Origin: Metridium senile
Lineage: Eukaryota > Cnidaria > Anthozoa > Actiniaria > Metridiidae
Length of the DNA stretch: 64,000 bases
Reading direction: 5' to 3'
NCBI GenBank assembly: GCA_949775045.1
Contig: OX459097.1
Location: 8,289,954 to 8,353,953, forward strand
Positions 41,501-49,474 of this stretch are shown here, piece by piece. Numbering within the stretch: the first letter of the stretch is position 1; the number at the start of each line of letters is the position of its first letter. The translations under genes were made by a program, and so were the position numbers. The notes beneath the pieces are model-generated. The model was not told the DNA's origin. It ran no database searches and saw only the letters and a program-made list of their open reading frames with translations.

Positions 41501-44500
41501 CGATGGGCTGATCTCTTTGTGGACAGCTTTTAGGATATATATGTTAAGATCGTCAAAGCCTTTAAGTAGTATATATTGCACCGAATTATACCCCCGGGGT
41601 GCTAGGGGGTGCAGGGGTGCAGAGGGGGGAGCGAATCGGGGTGCAAATCGGGGTGCATTCGGGGTGCGAATCGGGGTGCAAATCGGGGTGCATTCGGGCG
41701 TGCATTCGGGGTGCAAATCGGGGAACATTCGGGGTGCCATCGGGGTGCAAATCGGGGAGTATTCGGGGTGCATTCGGGGTGCCATCGGTGAACATTCGGG
41801 GTGCATTCGAGAAATATTTATAAACGAAGCTTATTTCCGAGTAGATAATCAAGCCACGATCTAAGCTTACAAAGAAATGGCATCCATACAAGTTGACGAA
41901 GTTGAACTCGTAGAAAGTAGTTTTCTTGTGGAATTGATATCATCCATCTTGAATCTGTCGTATGCCTCATTGTGTGACGAAGCAATATGGAAGTCCATCA
42001 AATGTGAAGGATGTGAATTTAACTGGCCAAGTCAAAGAGATCATTTATGTATGTCGTTTTGGAACAGAGAAGAAGATGCGTGGTTGTATTACTACGACGA
42101 AGCCATTCAAGTGGTGGATAATCAAAACGTATGGAATGTAGCTAAAGAAGTCGCCCATATATTAGACATCAACATCCACCCATCATGGCGTAATTATATT
42201 AAAGAACTTTACAAACTGTCTAGAACAACAGTCTACTTGAACTTTTATCAAATTGACTGTTTAGCCAATCACAGTGACACAAGAGTGAATCAAATTTTGA
42301 CTGTATTTCTTTTATAGTGTAACTGTCTTGGGATTATTATGTGATTAATTGAGAGAATTTCATTTTCTGTTTTACAAGGTTGTTTCCGCTGACCAGTGAC
42401 AAATGAAGAAAATAAAAACTTGATTAAAAAGTAATGACCCTGACGCGACTCGAACACGTAACCTCCTGATCTGGAGTCAGATGCGCTACCATTGTCTTCC
42501 TATGAATTCCCTATCATAAATATCAATATCTTACTCAAAATTCACACCGACCTGACATCAACCTGTTATCGATCTGACATCGACCTGACATCGAGCTGTT
42601 ATCGACCTGTCATCGACCTGACATCGACCTAACATCGTCCTGCATTCATCGGCCTAACATCGACCGGACATCGACCTGACATCGACCTAACATCGACCTG
42701 TCATCGACCCGACATCGACCCGACATCGACCTGTCATCGACCTGTCATCGACCTGATGACCAATAAATAATTTCAATACATTTACAGGCTCATAGTAAGC
42801 TAGCGTAGAGCCGATTTAATTTATAAATAGATTAAAACAGTTAATCAACACTTTTAGATATAAGTTATAATATTTTCCATTTTAGTTTTCTTCTCTGTAT
42901 CGTTTTTGATTCTTTCTTCCTTAACTGATTACAGTTTTGCTTTCTTGGTATGGTTTGATGATAAATGATGTCAGTTTTATGTTGTTGTTGTTGTTTTTGT
43001 TTTTGTTGTTGTTGTGACGTTTTGAAGCAAGCCTTTGAACTTTTTGCCGATTCATTCTCTTGATAATTCATCACTTTGACTTTTGGTTGTAATTTAGCTT
43101 CTTGTAGATATTTTCTCCTTTCATCATAATCCAATAAATGCACATCAGTAAGATGATTTGATAGTTTTACAAGATATTTTGCACCGCATCCAGGAATCGG
43201 ACAATCACGGCAGACTCTGTTGACCATGTTTACAACTGGAGGTTCTAACGCAGAATAATAACTTTGTTAAAGTTTTATATTTTTATAGAAAACTTTTACA
43301 AGGACAAAAAGGACACTGGGCAAAGGACAGAAAGGACATTATAAGGACATTCAGGACATATCAAGGACATTCGGGTCAAACCGGACAACTAACTGGCATA
43401 GCTATTTTCACTCCTAAATCACCCCTAATCACATTTCAAGCTTGATAATGAATTTATTGATAAAATAAACGATTTATCGTTGATTATCGATCAAATGAAA
43501 TATGCTTTGATTTTGATTTAGCATAACGAAGTTAGCATTAGTAATACCATAAAATGTCAGGTTCATGTTGTTGTTGTTTATCTTGTTATCGTATTTTAAG
43601 AGAAAGTACATTTATCTTTGATCATGCGCGAACGGGCCAAAATGAATAAGAGAGACCGAGAGAGCAAATAAAGCCCGTAAGGGCCATTGGGCCAGTTCGG
43701 GCTGATTCGGGCCGGTTCGGGCTGACCAAAAAAGAGGCCCGCGACGGTCCGAACTGGCCCGAATCAGCCCGAACTGGCCCGATGGCCCTTACGGGCTTTA
43801 TTTGCTCTCTCGGTCTCTCTTATTCATTTTGGCCCGTTCGCGCATGATCAAAGATAAATGTACTTTCTCTTAAAATACGACAACAAGATAAACAACAACA
43901 ACATGAACCTGACATTTTATGGTATTACTAATGCTAACTTCGTTATGCTAAATCAAAATCAAAGCATATTTCATTTGATCGATAATCAACGATAAATCGT
44001 TTATTTTATCAATAAATTCATTATCAAGCTTGAAATGTGATTAGGGGTGATTTAGGAGTGAAAATAGCTATGCCAGTTAGTTGTCCGGTTTGACCCGAAT
44101 GTCCTTGATATGTCCTGAATGTCCTTATAATGTCCTTTCTGTCCTTTGCCCAGTGTCCTTTTTGTCCTTGTAAAAGTTTTCTATAAAAATATAAAACTTT
44201 AACAAAGTTATTATTCTGCGTTAGAACCTCCAGTTGTAAACATGGTCAACAGAGTCTGCCGTGATTGTCCGATTCCTGGATGCGGTGCAAAATATCTTGT
44301 AAAACTATCAAATCATCTTACTGATGTGCATTTATTGGATTATGATGAAAGGAGAAAATATCTACAAGAAGCTAAATTACAACCAAAAGTCAAAGTGATG
44401 AATTATCAAGAGAATGAATCGGCAAAAAGTTCAAAGGCTTGCTTCAAAACGTCACAACAACAACAAAAACAAAAACAAAAACAACAACATAAAACTGACA

Positions 44501-46772
44501 TCATTTATCATCAAACCATACCAAGAAAGCAAAACTGTAATCAGTTAAGGAAGAAAGAATCAAAAACGATACAGAGAAGAAAACTAAAATGGAAAATATT
44601 ATAACTTATATCTAAAAGTGTTGATTAACTGTTTTAATCTATTTATAAATTAAATCGGCTCTACGCTAGCTTACTATGAGCCTGTAAATGTATTGAAATT
44701 ATTTATTGGTCATCAGGTCGATGACAGGTCGATGACAGGTCGATGTCGGGTCGATGTCGGGTCGATGACAGGTCGATGTTAGGTCGATGTCAGGTCGATG
44801 TCACGTCGATGACAGGTCGATGTCAGGTCGATGTCCGGTCGATGTTAGGCCGATGACAGGACGATGTTAGGTCGATGTCAGGTCGATGACAGGTCGATAA
44901 CAGCTCGATGTCAGGTCGATGTCAGATCGATAACAGGTTGATGTCAGGTCGGTGTGAATTTTGAGTAAGATATTGATATTTATGATAGGGAATTCATAGG
45001 AAGACAATGGTAGCACATCTGACTCCAGATCAGGAGGTTACGTGTTCGAGTCGCGTCAGGGTCATTACTTTTTAATCAAGTTTTTATTTTCTTCATTTGT
45101 CACTGGTCAGCGGAAACAACCTTGTAAAACAGAAAATGAAATTCTCTCAATTAATCACATAATAATCCCAAGACAGTTACACTATAAAAGAAATACAGTC
45201 AAAATTTGATTCACTCTTGTGTCACTGTGATTGGCTAAACAGTCAATTTGATAAAAGTTCAAGTAGACTGTTGTTCTAGGCAGTTTGTAAAGTTCTTTAA
45301 TATAATTACGCCATGATGGGTGGATGTTGATGTCTAATATATGGGCGACTTCTTTAGCTACATTCCATACGTTTTGATTATCCACCACTTGAATGGCTTC
45401 GTCGTAGTAATACAACCACGCATCTTCTTCTCTGTTCCAAAACGACATACATAAATGATCTCTTTGACTTGGCCAGTTAAATTCACATCCTTCACATTTG
45501 ATGGACTTCCATATTGCTTCGTCACACAATGAGGCATACGACAGATTCAAGATGGATGATATCAATTCCACAAGAAAACTACTTTCTACGAGTTCAACTT
45601 CGTCAACTTGTATGGATGCCATTTCTTTGTAAGCTTAGATCGTGGCTTGATTATCTACTCGGAAATAAGCTTCGTTTATAAATATTTCTCGAATGCACCC
45701 CGAATGTTCACCGATGGCACCCCGAATGCACCCCGAATACTCCCCGATTTGCACCCCGATGGCACCCCGAATGTTCCCCGATTTGCACCCCGAATGCACG
45801 CCCGAATGCACCCCGATTTGCACCCCGATTCGCACCCCGAATGCACCCCGATTTGCACCCCGATTCGCTCCCCCCTCTGCACCCCTGCACCCCCTAGCAC
45901 CCCGGGGGTATAATTCGGTGCAATATATACTACTCCTTTAGCTTTTTGGCCAGAGGATGATTGCAGGTCTTTTGAGCTTGAGTCAACAGAGATACTTGGA
46001 ATTACAAAGTTTGCAGTGGGTGGTTCTTGCAGTAGGCGGGGCAGTAGGTCAGTGTTAAGTTGATTAAGTGTTTGAAGACAGTTCTTTTCATATCCCAAAG
46101 ATAGAATTCGTATACACCTAATTCAAAAAAGGCTGACGGGCCGAACGGCGATTGGCGATTGGTGATTGGCGATTGCGGGACTGTGGATAATACGAATTTC
46201 TTCTTATTCTATTCTAAATTACCCAAACATCGTTAAGCGATGACCTTAGATGGATGTCTCGAAGGTTTCGCTGAACGGTGGAGCCATTGTTTGGGTAATT
46301 TAGAAACGAATAAGAAGGAATTCATATTACCCATCACCAATCGCCAATCGCCGTTCGCCAATCGCCGTTCGCCCCGTCAACCTTTTTTGAATTAGGTGTA
46401 TATCTCCGCGCGCCCATGTAATATCCTCTAAAGACTCATTATTTCAACCGAAAGTAAAATTGTTTAGCAGAATTACTGACGTTCAGTGGCGAATTGACGA
46501 TTTTAGAAAGAGGGGTTCAACATGTACTTAAAAGAGTCGAGAGTAGTAACAAATAGCCCAAGAGCAGAGAAAAAAGTGAGTTGTTGTTCGATTTGGGCGC
46601 TCCTTGGAACCGTTGGACCTCCCCTGGATCCTCCACTGACGTTTCTGGATGTTATTGCTTCATATGAATAATAAACTAAATAAAGAGATGGCAATATTAT
46701 GAACGTACCTTGACAAGGCAGCGTATTCAGAACGGTGAGAATTAGGAAGCTGATGACCAGTGTTTGATACAT
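27394..46772 (-). CDS. YWTD-propeller/EGF receptor with PT stalk and tyrosine-motif tail, 11 exons
   Basis: Exons: 46709-46772, 39751-40195, 37959-38377, 37358-37474, 35857-36256, 34236-34651, 31667-33625, 30912-30955, 30044-30126, 29260-29652, 27394-28636. All are GT-AG and join in phase to 1860 residues. Order: signal peptide (1-21); LDLR-class-B propeller 1 (IYWADT, LYWADD, LYWSS, LYWTE, IYWIE); EGF 1 ([10 protein letters not shown], about 312-348); propeller 2 (IYWTNN, LYWYD, IYWGH, IYFGDD); EGF 2 (about 625-655); Pro-Thr/Lys stalk (about 700-1210). Then a short cysteine-bearing membrane-proximal domain, one TM helix (about 1420-1442) and a tail of about 415 residues. The tail has seven YxxL/I motifs and three YDN motifs. 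The family (LRP4/5/6-like propellers) binds extracellular ligands. The tail suggests SH2-mediated signalling, which is inference. No LDLa repeats were seen. Confidence 0.85.
27785..27994 (-). repeat. Exact 105-bp tandem duplication inside the receptor tail
   Basis: 27785-27889 and 27890-27994 look base-for-base identical. They encode a 35-residue unit ([20 protein letters not shown]...) twice in frame. A third, diverged unit with AIPKRSRHH follows. Identity indicates a very recent duplication or active homogenisation. Confidence 0.95.
29062..29235. mobile_element. TA-flanked mariner/pogo-like MITE
   Basis: Ends CAGTGAAACCCCGTTAATCC and, inverted, CAGTGGAACCCCGCCTTACG, with TA on both sides (29060-29061 and 29236-29237). 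Lies in the intron before the last receptor exon. Confidence 0.8.
30044..30126 (-). other. Short coding exon 9 of the receptor gene
   Basis: An 83-base exon with an ATAG acceptor and a GTAGGT donor. It is the only piece found that restores the frame between exon 8 (phase 0 out) and exon 10 (phase 2 in). It reads [13 protein letters not shown]... with two cysteines. Without it the exon 8-10 join hits a stop at once. Confidence 0.7.
31140..31320. repeat. Interspersed CCTCAGAAGGGCTGTTTGAT repeat
   Basis: The block GATGTAGCCCTCAGAAGGGC...GACGTTTCGACATTCTG resembles ends of abundant invertebrate interspersed repeats. It appears once in the window, so the family call rests on general resemblance. 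Receptor intron. Confidence 0.3.
31860..33385 (-). repeat. Coding (CCAACG)n hexanucleotide array: Pro-Thr stalk
   Basis: A GGCGTT-based repeat on the plus strand encodes alternating Thr-Pro with Lys replacements (TPTPKP). The stretch at about 33075-33268 is pure GGCGTT. It forms the extracellular stalk of the receptor and is probably heavily O-glycosylated. Frames on the other strand are also open because the unit contains no stop, but they are artefacts. Confidence 0.92.
33860..34266 (-). repeat. Tandem copies of the receptor exon 6 end and its donor
   Basis: The last 30 or so coding bases of exon 6 plus its GTAATA donor occur four times: in the real exon (about 34231-34266) and at 34106-34140, 33997-34031 and 33860-33894. 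The copies lie in the following intron, spaced about 110-140 bp apart, with intervening CCCCATCCTGTTCTTACTGA also repeated. Confidence 0.85.
34913..35191. mobile_element. TA-flanked MITE, CACCTAATTC family, copy 2
   Basis: Ends CACCTAATTCAAAAAAGGTT and, inverted, CACCTAATTCAAAAAAGATT, flanked by TA. Inner arms carry GGCGATTGCACGACCGAAAG. Related copies are at 20613-21173 and 46115-46398. Confidence 0.85.
35392..35546. mobile_element. MITE with TTTAAGCCTGGTTCAC ends
   Basis: Inverted ends TTAAGCCTGGTTCACCCGG and CCGTGTGAACCAGGCTTTAA, interior rich in CATAATCATAATC. Related ends occur near 58912 (AAGCCTGGTTCACAC). Confidence 0.75.
35694..35817. repeat. Interspersed repeat, copy 2
   Basis: Second copy of the 25503-25621 repeat, with CGCGCGGTGCATGCT, in a receptor intron. 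Confidence 0.6.
36480..36596. repeat. (ACAA)n tetranucleotide array
   Basis: Nearly pure AAAC/ACAA repeat of about 115 bp. The poly-Cys/Leu/Phe frames opposite it are artefacts. Confidence 0.95.
36938..37292. repeat. 45-bp minisatellite, eight copies
   Basis: Unit GGAGAGTGGGGGAAAAGAGC...TTGGCTTCCTGGGATTGAT repeated eight times with few differences, in the receptor intron between 36256 and 37358. Its length is a multiple of three and it is open in several frames, but nothing indicates that it is translated. Confidence 0.9.
37560..37940. repeat. (GGAA)n polypurine tract with 75-bp higher-order repeat
   Basis: Purine-only tract (GAAAGAAGAAAAAAGTAGTTAAGATAGGAAGG repeated three times) ending beside the exon starting at 37959. 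The open frame running from that exon into the tract is intronic read-through. Confidence 0.85.
38400..38522. repeat. (TAA)n then (TTA)n microsatellite
   Basis: A TAA run of about 100 bp that switches to TTA and so can form a hairpin. Receptor intron. Confidence 0.9.
38883..39688. mobile_element. About 800-bp foldback element in a receptor intron
   Basis: Long imperfect inverted repeat: CAGTGGTATA/TACCACT at the ends, CCAGTAGTTTTTTTATTGAC next, and then well-conserved arms (AAATATCTCGCATTTTCGATGA and its inverse). No coding content. Probably a large MITE or mariner-type foldback. Confidence 0.7.
40524..41564 (-). mobile_element. LINE reverse transcriptase, 3' half
   Basis: Minus-strand RT of a non-LTR retrotransposon in intron 1 of the receptor gene. 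Motifs in order: [17 protein letters not shown], then a frameshift, [27 protein letters not shown] and catalytic YVDDTSLC. The C-terminal part ends near [24 protein letters not shown]...LLLLYNAI. At least one frameshift and some diverged motifs show that it is inactive. The N-terminal half continues at 45941-46098, beyond the palindromic insertion. Confidence 0.85.
41595..41815. repeat. GGGGTGCATTC/GGGGTGCAAATC array, left arm
   Basis: About 18 units of 11-12 bp around CGGGGTGCA form the subterminal array of the palindrome. The mirror copy is at about 45685-45905. Open frames through it read as repeated SGC/RGA or HPE/APR peptides and are not counted as genes. Confidence 0.9.
41877..42317 (+). 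CDS. 146-aa unknown protein, left arm copy
   Basis: Starts [16 protein letters not shown] Cys-rich segment [16 protein letters not shown] (about residues 44-59) could bind zinc, and the spacing of Cys/His suggests a small metal-binding knuckle. The rest is acidic-aromatic and predicted helical, with no signal peptide or TM segment. The gene runs inward and converges on the 120-aa gene of the same arm. The right arm copy (45182-45622) differs by one residue seen (Ser/Pro in YKL.RTT). That both copies remain open argues for constraint or recent origin. Function is unknown. Small genes with a similar C..C...PSQ..H.C pattern are, to my recollection, found with cnidarian mobile elements, but this could not be checked. 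Confidence 0.7.
   Translation: MASIQVDEVELVESSFLVELISSILNLSYASLCDEAIWKSIKCEGCEFNWPSQRDHLCMSFWNREEDAWLYYYDEAIQVVDNQNVWNVAKEVAHILDINIHPSWRNYIKELYKLSRTTVYLNFYQIDCLANHSDTRVNQILTVFLL
42435..42497 (-). pseudogene. tRNA-Trp-derived 3' fragment, left arm
   Basis: Reads GGTAGCGCATCTGACTCCAGATCAGGAGG... with anticodon CCA in a proper loop. A T-arm ACGTG-TTCGAGT-CGCGT and the 3' acceptor strand CAGGGTCA follow. The 5' acceptor strand cannot pair with it, so this is a partial or pseudo tRNA. The B box is intact. Confidence 0.75.
42541..42765. repeat. 11-bp TCGACCTGACA array, left arm
   Basis: About 19-20 units of TCGACCTGACA/TCGACCTGTCA. The right-arm mirror (about 44710-44955) is about 30 bp longer. 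Unit length and lack of spacers exclude a CRISPR. Confidence 0.9.
42865..43227 (-). CDS. 120-aa zinc-finger-like protein, left arm copy
   Basis: Starts [40 protein letters not shown] followed by VH fits a C-x4-C-x10-H-x4-H finger at about residues 9-30, with C6 as an extra cysteine. The middle has a poly-Gln/Lys stretch and the C-terminus is strongly basic ([13 protein letters not shown]). This suggests a nucleic-acid-binding protein. It is transcribed away from the element centre, so both copies could share a central divergent promoter. The right arm copy (44242-44604) differs by about one residue in the Gln/Lys run. Confidence 0.7.
   Translation of the reverse strand: MVNRVCRDCPIPGCGAKYLVKLSNHLTDVHLLDYDERRKYLQEAKLQPKVKVMNYQENESAKSSKACFKTSQQQQKQKQQQQHKTDIIYHQTIPRKQNCNQLRKKESKTIQRRKLKWKIL
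44242..44604 (+). CDS. 120-aa zinc-finger-like protein, right arm copy
   Basis: Mirror of 42865-43227 and near identical (QKQKQKQQH instead of QKQKQQQQH). The same C2H2-like finger and basic tail are intact. The start codons of the two copies are about 1 kb apart, facing outward from the palindrome centre. Arm genes kept open in both copies suggest a young element or gene conversion between the arms. Confidence 0.7.
   Translation: MVNRVCRDCPIPGCGAKYLVKLSNHLTDVHLLDYDERRKYLQEAKLQPKVKVMNYQENESAKSSKACFKTSQQQQKQKQKQQHKTDIIYHQTIPRKQNCNQLRKKESKTIQRRKLKWKIL
44710..44955. repeat. 11-bp TGTCAGGTCGA array, right arm
   Basis: Mirror of 42541-42765 with about 30 bp more sequence and scattered unit differences. 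This is the main length difference between the arms. Confidence 0.9.
45002..45064 (+). pseudogene. tRNA-Trp-derived 3' fragment, right arm
   Basis: Mirror of 42435-42497. D-arm GGTAGCACAT, anticodon stem-loop CTGACTCCAGATCAG (CCA) and T-arm with GTTCGAGTC are present. One D-arm base differs from the left copy (GCAC against GCGC). No matching 5' acceptor strand. Confidence 0.75.
45182..45622 (-). CDS. 146-aa unknown protein, right arm copy
   Basis: Mirror of 41877-42317, intact, with the same [16 protein letters not shown] segment. One visible residue change (YKLPRTT). Runs from near the outer end of the element toward its centre and converges on the 120-aa gene. Confidence 0.7.
   Translation of the reverse strand: MASIQVDEVELVESSFLVELISSILNLSYASLCDEAIWKSIKCEGCEFNWPSQRDHLCMSFWNREEDAWLYYYDEAIQVVDNQNVWNVAKEVAHILDINIHPSWRNYIKELYKLPRTTVYLNFYQIDCLANHSDTRVNQILTVFLL
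45941..46100 (-). mobile_element. LINE reverse transcriptase, 5' part across the palindrome
   Basis: Reads [14 protein letters not shown]... to SSSGQKAKG and then meets the palindrome. After one CCTTTA it continues in frame as [12 protein letters not shown] at 41558. It is the upstream part of the LINE at 40524-41564. No EN domain was found upstream, so the LINE is 5'-truncated or decayed there. Confidence 0.8.
46115..46398. mobile_element. TA-flanked MITE, CACCTAATTC family, copy 3
   Basis: Ends CACCTAATTCAAAAAAGGCT and, inverted, CACCTAATTCAAAAAAGGTT, with TA at 46113-46114 and 46399-46400. It has tandem GGCGATT units near both ends. Confidence 0.85.
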
Positions 46773-49074
46773 CCTTGTGAAGAATTCCTCACTCGCTCAC
46801 TTCCACTAAAAACAAATAAAGAATCAACGATACTTTTACAAATAAAGTGAAAGCTAATTAACATACATTAAAAGACAAATTATCAAACGGAAATTTAGGG
46901 TCCTTCATGCTGCGTGTATTGCAAACCTTTTGTATTGTTTGTTAGCTTCGTTCTTTGTTTAAATTGTAGTCTTTTGTTGCTTCTATTGAATTACGTAGAC
47001 TGTGTCCGGTAAATGGAGAAGGAAATTTAAGTCAGCTAGTGTTCCAAATCTTTTTTTTTTTGAACTGTGCTGCACCAATTCTCTTGGTTAATGATGCAAA
47101 ATCCAAAAATTGCAAAATGTAAAAATGCAAAAAGAGGTCAAATTTTAACCCGCTCCACGACTTCCTTGTTTACTTCAAGACGACTGCGTGTTCGACTGCA
47201 TGCAGACTACTTTCCTAGCTTTCGATTAAGTTACAGATTACTCAGCATTGAAAAGGGCATAGCATCTGAATTTAGTGTACAAAATAAGTGAAACGAAAAT
47301 TTAAAACGAAAGTTTACAATTCAAAACAGCCAGAGACGACTAAATGACGTCATTGTATGTCCAAGGCTTTGCAAAACAAAATCAATTTATCGCCGTGATA
47401 TCATGTTTAATTCTGCTCTAACATGTATGAAAAATACGAGAAAAAACATAACGATTCCGCTTGAAAGAACTTTGGAAACGTATCTAGTAATCATATTCAT
47501 TAATTTGTGGAAAGGAAACCTCGCGTGACCACAGCTCAGCTAAAATTTGTACTAATCTATTTAATAAAACATTACGATAGAAAATTTTAAAACTTTTGAA
47601 CATCGTTTTCGAGGCTTTATTACATTGCCTTATATCAGTATTGATAACAAACTATAGTACGTGGATAACAAACTATATTACGTGGTTTATAAATTAGCTT
47701 TAAGTATAAATAAACAAATTAACTCATCAATATACTTAATTTGAAAACATAAAATACTAAAATTACTCCGTTGTCAAATTACGAAGTATGTTCTACGGCA
47801 GCCAAAACACAGCATAATTGAGTATGATATAATACATCTGGAATAATATACAAAGGTATCATGTAAAATAGGTAGGTTTTTCGATGTTTAAGGACTCAAG
47901 TACATAATGTTTAGAATTTGCAACTATATAATAAATTACCTTGTGTTTTCATACAGTCTACGCATATTAAACATACGATAGTTGTAGAAAAACGTTCAAT
48001 TTTTAAGGTATGATGAAATATTTCGAATGTCTAAAGATTTATGGAGCTGTCGAGGGCACCTGAGTCAACAACTCCATTGCGTATGCAGCTTTACGTAGTT
48101 GTCAAAAAACTGTAAAGTTTACATGAACACCAATTGTGTATGATAAACTTGCGAATTAAGGCATTATAGCGAGGTATTTATATAGAATATTCGATGAACT
48201 TACAAGTTATTATGATGTCATTCTTTGGTGATATATGGATCTTCGTAGTACACCATCACAAGATGGTGGTGCTTCCTTCTTTGCAAGATGATCTCTTCGA
48301 TCGAGCGATCCTTATTTGTTGCCAAGCCTACGTAATACACACTATGCACACAGGGATCCCGATCATACATCAAAACAAAAACAAATCGAATACAACCGAC
48401 TGTATTTGACTGACTGGGATTGAGATTTTTGGGGTTGAAACGAGTTGTCGATGATGTAGAAAAATATGATATGATGACAGGAATGAAACATTGACGTTTT
48501 TTTTGCGGGGGGGGGGGGGGGGGGGGATATTATTTAATCCGCTCTCGACACATGCTCTTCTATTCCTGTCTACTCTGTTTTACTCCATTCTACTCTACAG
48601 CTATGCATTCTATTCTATATATTCTATTATTTTCAGTTACCTGTATATTTTTGTACCTTACAGTTAGAGACTTAGGCTATTTACAATCACGTACAATATG
48701 AATTCTGACTCTATTCTATTCCTACCTATCCTATTCATTTCTATTTTCAGTTTCGATGCGATAGAATCTATGGATGCGATATGCATTCTATTCCATCACA
48801 TTCAACATCAATTCTATTCTATTGTCGCGTTGGATTCTATAGGTAAATTCATTGGCCGACGAGTGGAATTCCACATTGAATTCACGAGTAAAGACGATAT
48901 CGCACGAATCGCGGAATGAATTTTCCTTGAATCCCATACCGACACGGTTTTTAACGTAATTCAAAGTTTATTTTTACAAAAGTGAATCTTACAGTTACGC
49001 GCGACTTTGTAGCTCAGCGTACGCTTAGCCAATAAGAAAGCGAAAAGTAAAGAAAGTAAAGAATAGTATTTTAT

Positions 49075-49442
49075 GTCGGAAGTCCCTTCAGCCGAAGCTG
49101 ATCTTCCAGAGAGCCGACGGTGCGCTCATTTTACCTCCCTCAGGGGCGGATCCAGGATATTGAGAAAGGGGGGGGGGGGGCGGCCAATTAAAATGGTTCA
49201 GTGTCCCATCGACCGCCGAAGGCGGGAGTATCTAGGGAGGTCTGGGGGCATGCCCCCCCCCCCCCCAGAAAATTTTGAAATTGAGACCGTCAGAGATGCG
49301 ATTTCCAGCATTTTGAGTGATCTTAAGAAGGATCTTTTTTACATTAAAAAAAAAATAATTAAAATTATTTTTTTTATTCAACAAAAGGGGGGGCCGCGGC
49401 CCCTTCGGCCTACCCCTAAATCCGCCCCTGTCCCTCTCTCCA

Positions 49443-49474
<32 letters not shown>

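Larger units (their letters stand above)
41565..45934. mobile_element. 4.37-kb gene-bearing palindromic element, possibly Polinton-derived
   Basis: Two inverted arms of about 2.15 kb meet near 43735. They are flanked by the direct repeat CCTTTA (41559-41564 and 45935-45940) inside a LINE RT. Removing the element and one repeat restores the RT frame (..GQKAKG.FDDLN..). The ends read AGTAGTATATATTGCACCG. From the end inward each arm has a GGGGTGCA array, a 146-codon ORF, a tRNA-Trp-like piece, an 11-bp TCGACCTGACA array, a 120-codon zinc-finger-like ORF, an AGGACA array and a TTCGGGC-rich centre. Arms differ by a few substitutions and about 30 bp in the 11-bp array. A 6-bp duplication and AG termini are known for Polinton/Maverick elements. 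No polymerase, integrase or capsid gene is present. Confidence 0.85.

Noticed and set aside
41586..41891. Open frames of repeated HPE/SGC peptides at both palindrome ends
   Set aside because: They follow the GGGGTGCA array and have no conserved start or domain.
42435..42497. Functional tRNA-Trp gene
   Set aside because: The anticodon and T arms are good, but no 5' acceptor strand pairs with the 3' strand.
42541..42765. Possible CRISPR array
   Set aside because: Units are 11 bp, contiguous and without spacers, in a eukaryotic mobile element.
41565..45934. Palindrome as a pure assembly artefact
   Set aside because: The arms differ by substitutions and a length change of about 30 bp, and the ends carry a target duplication that restores a LINE frame. 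Long-read confirmation would still be useful.
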